From an uncultured Carboxylicivirga sp. (GTDB taxonomy: Bacteria; Bacteroidota; Bacteroidia; Bacteroidales; Marinilabiliaceae), in assembly GCF_963674565.1 (NCBI RefSeq), contig NZ_OY771430.1, positions 310,001 through 374,000 of the forward strand: 64,000 nt of DNA. The letters are read 5' to 3'. The notes beneath the pieces were generated by a model, which did not search any database, was not told where the DNA came from, and worked only from the letters and a program-made list of their open reading frames with translations. Numbering within the stretch: the stretch's first letter is position 1; each line of letters opens with the position of its first letter. Below, piece by piece: positions 57,480-64,000 of the stretch. Position numbers and translations under genes: made by a program.

Positions 57480-58580
57480 TCATATTATTGCATTCCTGCA
57501 TTCAATGATCTGGAATTTAGTGTTTTCAGCTATAATGATAACCTTTCTATAGATTTTTCGCAGGTGTGTTGCATAGTTTAGGTGCTTGTTGGCTACAAGT
57601 ATAAACCGTCCATTTGGCTTTAAACATCGGCAGGTCTGTTTAAACAGACTTAATGAAACTTCGATATTGGTTTCGTGGCCAAAATGAAAAGGTGGATTGG
57701 TTACAATTAAATCAAAAAACTGATTTTTGAAATCACTTAAATCGTTATTGAAGATACAGTTTGCTTTGGGCAGGTTTATTTTGGAGGATTCAACAGCAAG
57801 GTAAAAATCATCAACCAGGTAAAGGTCGGATTCTAGATTTTGCTTTTCCAGATGAAAAGCAATAATTCCATTACCACAGGCAAGATCTAATATTGAATCT
57901 TCATTCTCATAAATATCAAGGTTATCAAGTAGATATCGGGTTCCCATATCGATTTTTCCTGATGAAAAAACACCTTTGTATTGCGTAAGTTCATCACCAT
58001 TTTCAACAGCAATCGTTTCGGTTAATAGGTCATCCTGCTTTTGTATGGGTTCAGAAAGTATCAATAATCTTGATTTTTTATAAGCCAGTGATTGTTCTGC
58101 TTTTTTAAAATATTTTTGTGCAACATCAAGCATTGATGAAGTAAAATATTTTGTCATAAACCCACAGATTACAATTCCGCCTTCACTTATCATTTGAGAA
58201 ACCTGGTGTAGGTATAAAGCAAATAATTCCATTGATTTAGGAATCTTTACTATTGCAGTTTCGATTTTTAAGTTGTTGATTGATAAAATATCAGAGAATG
58301 TAAATTGATTGATTTCAATTCCATTGATAGCCATGTTTTTTTGAATAGCTTTTTCCTGACTTTTATAGTCGATTATTACAGTAGGTTTCAAATGCTGAAG
58401 AGCGATGGACAGGAAACCAAATCGATCGTTGATGATAGCAATCGGTGATTGTAGGTTATTTTCTCCTAAATATGACAGAATATATTCATCAGCAGCATTC
58501 CATGGTTTAAGTGATGTTAAACTAGTCTCGGGATAACGTTCTATTTTGAATGAACCTGTGCTGCTTGAAAATAACTCCAT
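57480..58580 (-). CDS. rlmG: 23S rRNA (guanine1835-N2)-methyltransferase-like (RlmG)
   Basis: The 366-residue protein has two Rossmann-like halves, as in RlmG/RsmC. The N-terminal degenerate half has LKPWNAADEYILSYLGE and IAIINDRFGFLSIAL. The catalytic half has DIGTRYLL-type MGTRYLLDNLDIY, SAM motif ILDLACGNGIIAFHL, and the N2-guanine motif NPPFHFGH. The overall alignment I can make from memory to E. coli RlmG is good along the whole length. The exact target base in this organism is unverified. Confidence 0.88.
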   Translation of the reverse strand: MELFSSSTGSFKIERYPETSLTSLKPWNAADEYILSYLGENNLQSPIAIINDRFGFLSIALQHLKPTVIIDYKSQEKAIQKNMAINGIEINQFTFSDILSINNLKIETAIVKIPKSMELFALYLHQVSQMISEGGIVICGFMTKYFTSSMLDVAQKYFKKAEQSLAYKKSRLLILSEPIQKQDDLLTETIAVENGDELTQYKGVFSSGKIDMGTRYLLDNLDIYENEDSILDLACGNGIIAFHLEKQNLESDLYLVDDFYLAVESSKINLPKANCIFNNDLSDFKNQFFDLIVTNPPFHFGHETNIEVSLSLFKQTCRCLKPNGRFILVANKHLNYATHLRKIYRKVIIIAENTKFQIIECRNAII

Positions 58581-58602
58581 AGTTAATTAAATAATCAGAA
58601 GG

Positions 58603-58610
58603 CAAAGATA
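58603..58610 (-). promoter_or_regulatory. Probable -7 box of rlmG
   Basis: Minus-strand TATCTTTG matches TAnnTTTG, 22 bases before the start codon. A TTG-like -33 lies 22 bases upstream, slightly far. Confidence 0.4.
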
Positions 58611-58677
58611 GCAGTATATTAGTAACTAAGGTCAATTTGAAAATTAGATCTTAATATTACCTGTATGATAATTAAAC

Positions 58678-58713
58678 AAAAGGAAGAGTATTTTTATTTG
58701 TACTCTTCCTTTT
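58678..58713. terminator. Terminator after the GH43 gene
   Basis: The perfect 13-bp stem AAAAGGAAGAGTA (58678-58690) pairs with 58701-58713 around a 10-base loop, with further T residues beyond. It is 30 bases past the stop of the minus-strand gene at 58744. Confidence 0.8.
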
Positions 58714-58743
58714 GTGTTTTATTAGAATGAATTTTTTTCTTCT

Positions 58744-61700
58744 TTAATGAGATCTAATAAAGAGCTTTTGAACATGTTTACCTTGTCGAACAATATAGAT
58801 GCTCGATGGCAAATTGAGAGATGTTAATTTACCTTTTGCAACTAAAACACCCGATAGATTATACACTTCCAGTTCACTGTTATAATTAATTTTAATTTCT
58901 GTTGTGATAATACCGGTACTGTAATTACCTTCTTTAACCTTGATGTTGTCAACACCCAAAGTTCCAATGCCACGCCCGGCAAGTAACCATAGTCCCTTAA
59001 GTAAACCATTGCCATTTATTGAGGTGATACCGTTGTAAATTGAGTTACCTGTTGAACGGTCAGTAATAGTAACATCAGCAGTATTAGCTGTAAGGTTTAC
59101 AATTCCACTGATTCTTACCCAAGTTCCCGGCTCAATGGTGAGGACAGAAGAGGTTGATCCATTTACATACCATGTATTTCCATTGCTACCATTAAAAGTA
59201 GGAGTAACTAGTCGGAATATATATCCCGAGCTTGTTGTATTGTTTGTTTGATTGTTATTATCGGTACTGATCAAGGCTACTTCACTTACTGATCGATCAA
59301 CAACATTACCAGGAGTTAAGCAAACATCAAATGAGAAATTATAATTTGTAAGGCTACTTACATTACTGAACACATTCAAAGCGCTTCTGTTACCCGAGCC
59401 ACCACCCGTAGCTAACTGTATGTAAGTGCTTCCTTCTGATGAATTATATATGCTTGTTAAAGCACCGTATGGACTGGACCAGGATGATACTAAACCAACA
59501 TAGTCATAATCTTCATAAAAAGCATATTCCGAAACATCTATTGGTTCATAGGTAGATAAATCAAGATCGGCCGAATAACCAACAACAATGTTTGTTGCAT
59601 TATAATCAAAAATAAGTTGTCCATTACGATAATAGCCTAATACGGCAGTTACTATATCGGCAGGAGTAACACCTGAGCCATAACTTGGTGTTGTTGTTGG
59701 CTGGTAGGTAAGCATCAATTCTCCATCTTTATAATAGGAGATTGAACCATTTACGTTATAAGATACTGTTAAATAACAATTGGTGTTAAGAAATATTTGC
59801 CAGGCATTAGCTGCCGAGTATCCTGCTGATATTGCGGCAGACGATAAGGTTGCTTTAGCTTCGTAGAAGTCAGCGCTGTTATATCGTAATACTGATAGAA
59901 ACAAACTGTACAGGTTATCCGAAGAGTGAGCTATCAGATCCCAGTCGCTTGTAATATTTTCAAGATAGAAACTAAGTGATAATCCTGTTTTATTGTTGAT
60001 GTTATTGTCTGGTGTGGCATTAGCAAACTCTGATATGCTTGCATACGAGTCCATTATCGCAGCTTCTTCAATTGGTAACAGATCAGCAATGCTCTGCGCG
60101 ATTAATTGAATTGAATAGGTTATGATATAGTTATAATCACCACAGGATATTGTTAATGTTAAGTCAGTGGTTGTATTGTTTGTAATATCCTGAACGATAC
60201 CTTCCGGACTGATCAATGAATTGTCCCAGCTCCATGAGTAGCTTACGTCGTAAAAACCATCGGTTGGTAACGAAAGTTGAGCGCCACTGTATGCTTTGGA
60301 AGGTATGGTACCGTTAAATTTTGTAGCATTATAGGCTACAAGAGCATCATCCGGGAATGGCTTTCCAACACCTGCTTTTTTGTATCCAAAAACCGAAATG
60401 TCGCTTCCCACTGCAGAGAAACACAGTGTGTTATGGTTTAATCGCTCCATCTTTTGAGTTACTAATACACCCTGAAATGTAATACCGTTGATCGAAAGGG
60501 TAATGTAAGGTCCGTCTGCTGCTTGCGACCATGTTCCGGTATAAGCGCCTGTTACAGATCCATCGGAATTAAGTACAATTTCTTTTTCTTCAACACATTC
60601 GAGGTTGGCATAGTCTGTACCTGTTCCGTGATAAAGAATGCCATATGCTCCGGCTATATCTTCGGTTGCAAAGGCTTCGGTTCCTAATGTTTCACCGGAA
60701 TATTCGAAAGGTGCTGCAGTGATGTAACCGTTTTTTGTGTGAAACAGTTGATGAACTCTTACCTGGTGTCCTTCTGTACCATCGTTAAAACGTGTATGAT
60801 ATACCAGATAACTTTTTCCATCATCATCAACCACTGCCGAATTATGCCCCTGTGCAGTGAAACCTTTGTCCATCCAACTCCACTTGTAGTAAGACATTAG
60901 ACGTAACCCAACATTACCATTAGTGGCACCCACTCCAGTATTGGTAGAGGAGTATCTGGCGTCCTGCCCGGTCATGTCTACATATGGTCCGGTGGCATTA
61001 TTAGAAGCATAAACACGCATATTATAACCACCTGTTGCAGTTAGACCACCGTTTGTTACAAACAAGTAATATTTGTCATTAATATATTCTATATATGCGG
61101 CCTCACCAGAAACATGATTTCCTCCGGCTATTTTTATACCCTGATATTCATCTGACGTTGCATTCGCTGCAGTTCCGTCTGTTGTTGTATAGGTATATGT
61201 ATAATCCCTTAGACCTGTATTTTTATTAAGACGTAACATATAAATTCCACCGAACCACGAACCATAAGCCATCCATAAATTCCCTTGTTCATCATAAGTT
61301 ACATCCGGGTCAATAGCATTTTGTCCGTAAGTATGGCTACCGTTTCTATTTAATAAATAACGAGAAGGAAATCCTTCTGATATGTTTATAACATCATAAA
61401 AGTCAGTTTCCGAAGCTTCTGTCTGATTTGTAAATCCTGAATAAACAACAGGGCCTTCATAGGTCCAATTACCATTTAGAGTACTGGCAGTAAGCAAAAC
61501 CACTGAACTATACCAATAGTCTCCATTGATACTCATGTACATGCACCACTTTTGCATGTCTTTATTCCAGATAACATCAGGAGCCCACATATTACCACTT
61601 ACGTTATAATTGGTACTGCCTTTGGCGGACCATGATGCCGGCTCTGCAAATATAGTTTGGTATGAACTGTTAATATTATTTGTAAAAGAAGTCCAATTTT

Positions 61701-61980
61701 CGAGATCGGTTGAATAAGCCCATGCTAAATGCGAACCAAAAATGTAATAAACCTTTGTTGCACCCTCAGAATATTCTCCGGAAATGGTAGACCCTGTTTG
61801 ATATCCGATAACCACAGATGGATCATGAACAGTTACATATCTATAGGATGTGGGATTAAAATAGTTGTTGTAAAGTGTTTCTATTTCACTGCTTGTTAGT
61901 GTAACTGCTGAAACCTGAGTGCCTCTTAATAAAAATAAACTTGTAATTAATAAAAAGGTAAATAGGTAGTTTTTTTTCAT
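58744..61980 (-). CDS. Multidomain secreted GH43-family glycosidase, arabinanase-like, with probable T9SS sorting tail
   Basis: The 1078-residue protein has a signal peptide (to about VSA, residue 25). A GH43 five-bladed propeller (about 45-430) carries VHDPSVV with catalytic-base Asp53, NAIDPDVTYD with the likely modulator Asp224 and SGEAAYIEY with acid Glu293. QGHNSAVVDDDGKSYLVYHTRF is the typical late blade. A small beta domain follows (about 440-540, TGTWSQAADGPYITLSI), then further beta-sandwich or lectin-like modules. The C-terminus (about 1015-1078, YNSELEVYNLSGVLVAKGKL) resembles a type A Por-secretion domain. Arabinan is the best substrate guess. No SusC/SusD genes are nearby. Confidence 0.85.
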   Translation of the reverse strand: MKKNYLFTFLLITSLFLLRGTQVSAVTLTSSEIETLYNNYFNPTSYRYVTVHDPSVVIGYQTGSTISGEYSEGATKVYYIFGSHLAWAYSTDLENWTSFTNNINSSYQTIFAEPASWSAKGSTNYNVSGNMWAPDVIWNKDMQKWCMYMSINGDYWYSSVVLLTASTLNGNWTYEGPVVYSGFTNQTEASETDFYDVINISEGFPSRYLLNRNGSHTYGQNAIDPDVTYDEQGNLWMAYGSWFGGIYMLRLNKNTGLRDYTYTYTTTDGTAANATSDEYQGIKIAGGNHVSGEAAYIEYINDKYYLFVTNGGLTATGGYNMRVYASNNATGPYVDMTGQDARYSSTNTGVGATNGNVGLRLMSYYKWSWMDKGFTAQGHNSAVVDDDGKSYLVYHTRFNDGTEGHQVRVHQLFHTKNGYITAAPFEYSGETLGTEAFATEDIAGAYGILYHGTGTDYANLECVEEKEIVLNSDGSVTGAYTGTWSQAADGPYITLSINGITFQGVLVTQKMERLNHNTLCFSAVGSDISVFGYKKAGVGKPFPDDALVAYNATKFNGTIPSKAYSGAQLSLPTDGFYDVSYSWSWDNSLISPEGIVQDITNNTTTDLTLTISCGDYNYIITYSIQLIAQSIADLLPIEEAAIMDSYASISEFANATPDNNINNKTGLSLSFYLENITSDWDLIAHSSDNLYSLFLSVLRYNSADFYEAKATLSSAAISAGYSAANAWQIFLNTNCYLTVSYNVNGSISYYKDGELMLTYQPTTTPSYGSGVTPADIVTAVLGYYRNGQLIFDYNATNIVVGYSADLDLSTYEPIDVSEYAFYEDYDYVGLVSSWSSPYGALTSIYNSSEGSTYIQLATGGGSGNRSALNVFSNVSSLTNYNFSFDVCLTPGNVVDRSVSEVALISTDNNNQTNNTTSSGYIFRLVTPTFNGSNGNTWYVNGSTSSVLTIEPGTWVRISGIVNLTANTADVTITDRSTGNSIYNGITSINGNGLLKGLWLLAGRGIGTLGVDNIKVKEGNYSTGIITTEIKINYNSELEVYNLSGVLVAKGKLTSLNLPSSIYIVRQGKHVQKLFIRSH

Positions 61981-62414
61981 ATGTATTTTAAGATTTAGTA
62001 GACTTTTGATTTACTGATTATGGCCTAAATGTATCAAAACCTTAAACACCAGCTTAAGCTTCAAAAAGAAAATACATAATAGTCCACCAATTCTGACGAT
62101 AAATACTATAAATTATATCTGTTTTATAATGAGAATGGAGTTGTTTGAAATCAAAAATTAAGTGATATTAATTCATTTTTACTAATGGTGATATTTATTG
62201 ATGTAAAGCGTATATTTATACATGATAATTGTCAATAATATTAATACTAGCTGTTATTTATTTATATTTACAAACCTTTCAAACTATAACAATGTAACCT
62301 TAAATAGAAAATTACCAGGTAAAGTATTACATTTTACTGATGGTATATGATAGAAACTTTTATTAGAGGCATAGTTATCAATATTTGTATTTTTCTTAAT
62401 TTAATATCAAAATT
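61981..62414. other. Divergent regulatory region between GH43 and the HTH regulator
   Basis: No gene is seen in these 434 AT-rich bases. AGCTTAAGCT at 62051-62060 is a 10-base perfect palindrome about 70 bases upstream of the GH43 start. No exact TTTG-N19-TAnnTTTG promoter was found on either strand; ATATTTG near 62380 is one base short of consensus. Confidence 0.4.
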
Positions 62415-64000
62415 TTGAACATCTTAGAATTTAAAAATAGATTTTGCAATCTTTCAAAATTAGGTGATAAAATTATTTTTGTTTTTTTATCAACTGCTTT
62501 TTTATTTGTTCTAATTCCCAATCAAATATCTGCTCAGGAATACTTCAAAGAAGATAGTTTAAAATCTGTATATAATTCAAGTAATAATGATAGTGTTAGG
62601 ATAAGTTCTTTAATAGAATTGTCAAGGTTATACGAACTATCAGATATTAAAAAATCGTTGCAATATGCTACTCAGGCACTTGATGAAGCGATAGAAACTG
62701 ATGATTATCTTCTTAAAGCTCATGCTTATAGTAATTTAGGTGTTTCATTTATGGTTATGGGTTCATACGATAAGGCAACCGAACTATTCTTAGAAGCAAA
62801 GACGCTGATTGAAGTAAACAAGGATTTTAGACGATTAGTTGGTGTAGTTTTAAATCTTGGTGCAGTCCGGTTTATGCTTGAGGACATGGAGGGAGCATTA
62901 GAAGAATTCAATGAAGCTTTAGAATTGAATAACCATTTAATGGCTCAGGGTGATTCTGTATATATGAGACAGATTCAAATCTTTTACATTAACATAGGAA
63001 GTGTATACATGCAGAATAAAAACTACAAAGCTGCCATTGAATACATGAATAAAGCGGTTGATGCATCTTTATTAAATAACGATATAGTACAATTAGCAAA
63101 AGCAACAAATAATCTGGGTGAGATTTACTTATTATTAAAAGATTATAATAACGCCCGTAAATTTATTCAGGAAGGTATAAAACATCGCCAAAAAATAAAC
63201 GATTTAATAGGCATAGCAAGGTCAAATGTTAATTTGGTGGATTATTATATTGCAAACAATCATTTGGATAGTGCGGTTTTGGTAAATAAGGATGCCATTG
63301 GAATAGGTGAGAACTTAAGTGCCTTAGATATTCTAAAAGAGTCGTACGAGCAAAAAGCTAAAATATATGAGCAGTTGCAGCAATTTGATGTTGCTAATGA
63401 AGCACTTAAGAAATTCTACCAGTTTAAAGACAGTATTCAGAATGAGTCGGTTATTGAAAAAACGACTCGACTACAAATGGAATATGAATATAATAAGATA
63501 GAGGAAATTCGTAAACAGGAACACTTTCAATTCCGGATTAAGGTTTATTTAGCAATTGCTTTATTGGTGTTGTTGCTGGTAATATTTGTTCTTTTATTCT
63601 TCTTGTGGAGAAGCAAAGCTCTTCGTGAGATTATAGAAAAGGATAGCTTAAAAAAGGATCTTGAATTAAAGAATAAAGAGCTCACCACAAATGTAATGTA
63701 CCTCTTGAAGAAGAATGAATTAATAACCAACGTTTCCAATCGTCTGTTAACACTAAAGAACAAGCTTAAAGTTGAAGAAAAAGACACAATTCAAAGAATC
63801 ATCTTTGATCTTCAGGCTGGAGCAGATACAGAGGTGTGGGAAGAATTTGAACTCCGTTTTCAACAAGTACATAATGACTTTTATAAGAATTTGCAGCAAC
63901 AAGCTCCTGATTTAACTCCATCTGAGCTTAAAATTTGTGCTTTTCTCAAATTAAATATGAATAGTAAAGAAATATCTGCACTAATTCATCAGAGTATAAA
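62415..64000 (+). CDS. TPR-repeat membrane regulator with LuxR-like HTH (3' end outside window)
   Basis: The frame is open from 62400 to the end of the window. The best start is the TTG at 62415, since it directly precedes a signal peptide (KIIFVFLSTAFLFVLIPNQISAQ) and no ATG occurs earlier. Residues 45-370 are TPR repeats (AHAYSNLGVSFMVMGSYDKATELFLEA; INIGSVYMQNKNYKAAIEYMNKAV; NNLGEIYLLLKDYNNARKFIQEG). One membrane helix follows at about 377-398 (VYLAIALLVLLLVIFVLLF), then a coiled coil. The cytosolic end LTPSELKICAFLKLNMNSKEISALI is the start of a LuxR/HTH-type helix-turn-helix. It is probably a membrane-bound transcription regulator, perhaps of the divergent GH43 gene. At least 528 codons lie in the window. 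Confidence 0.8.
   Translation, partial: MNILEFKNRFCNLSKLGDKIIFVFLSTAFLFVLIPNQISAQEYFKEDSLKSVYNSSNNDSVRISSLIELSRLYELSDIKKSLQYATQALDEAIETDDYLLKAHAYSNLGVSFMVMGSYDKATELFLEAKTLIEVNKDFRRLVGVVLNLGAVRFMLEDMEGALEEFNEALELNNHLMAQGDSVYMRQIQIFYINIGSVYMQNKNYKAAIEYMNKAVDASLLNNDIVQLAKATNNLGEIYLLLKDYNNARKFIQEGIKHRQKINDLIGIARSNVNLVDYYIANNHLDSAVLVNKDAIGIGENLSALDILKESYEQKAKIYEQLQQFDVANEALKKFYQFKDSIQNESVIEKTTRLQMEYEYNKIEEIRKQEHFQFRIKVYLAIALLVLLLVIFVLLFFLWRSKALREIIEKDSLKKDLELKNKELTTNVMYLLKKNELITNVSNRLLTLKNKLKVEEKDTIQRIIFDLQAGADTEVWEEFELRFQQVHNDFYKNLQQQAPDLTPSELKICAFLKLNMNSKEISALIHQSI

Noticed and set aside
58744..61980. Complete polysaccharide utilisation locus
   Set aside because: No SusC/SusD pair or additional glycosidases are present in the window.
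62726..63787. Short minus-strand frames near the right end
   Set aside because: They lie opposite a continuous plus-strand TPR/HTH gene that is cut by the window end.
1..64000. CRISPR arrays, insertion sequences, rRNA genes
   Set aside because: No regular direct-repeat arrays, transposase genes or rRNA-like segments were found.

Overview
The window is chromosomal DNA of a Bacteroidota bacterium, probably class Bacteroidia and possibly a marine or sediment Marinilabiliales relative (the order is a guess). The DNA is AT-rich. Many genes lack a Shine-Dalgarno sequence. Several upstream regions carry the Bacteroidota promoter pattern TTTG-N19/20-TAnnTTTG. The families also fit: a GYDIA-type GHMP kinase, a flavodoxin/DUF2023 pair, an HYC_CC_PP protein, a TPR-membrane-HTH regulator and a secreted GH43 enzyme with a probable type IX sorting tail. 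There are no rRNA genes, insertion sequences or CRISPR arrays. The only mobile-element trace is the 5' end of a tyrosine integrase at the left edge, beside a tRNA-Ser gene.

Layout: 1-570 is an integrase/tRNA-Ser boundary. 1044-5245 (minus) is an ECF sigma / anti-sigma operon with four envelope proteins. 5598-7325 (plus) is amtB plus a PII gene. 7503-18272 (minus) is nine tightly packed genes: leucine catabolism from isovaleryl-CoA to HMG-CoA, followed by HMG-CoA reductase and the mevalonate pathway to IPP/DMAPP. 18472-25644 (plus) is a TetR-headed, YbhGFSR-like ABC efflux operon with its own TolC, ending in a frameshifted NlpC/P60 gene. 25839-31384 (minus) holds ligA, a DUF6913 gene, dapA, an LpoB-like lipoprotein and a COG3014-like lipoprotein. 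31634-39085 is mixed: an antiporter, a C69 peptidase, a SiaC-like protein, flavodoxin with DUF2023 and small unknowns. 39094-47457 (minus) is a Cus-type copper/silver efflux locus. 48576-53748 (plus) is a type I secretion-like ABC/HlyD/TolC operon whose ABC ATPase has lost nearly all catalytic motifs. 53875-58580 holds trmO, a cold-shock gene, a beta-lactamase-family hydrolase, an SDR and rlmG. 58744-61980 is a large GH43 enzyme, and 62415 to the end is a divergent TPR/HTH sensor-regulator cut by the window edge.

The most interesting parts are: (1) the contiguous isovaleryl-CoA-to-isoprenoid gene run, with no HMG-CoA synthase or lyase in it; (2) the type I exporter with a degenerate ATPase; (3) twin TTAACCA-N2-TGGTTAA palindromes between the TetR gene and the leucine/mevalonate genes; (4) a metal-binding module found once as a free periplasmic protein and twice fused to the CusB-like adaptor; and (5) a +1 frameshift in the NlpC/P60 gene. 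All functional names come from reading motifs and recalling families; no database search was run.
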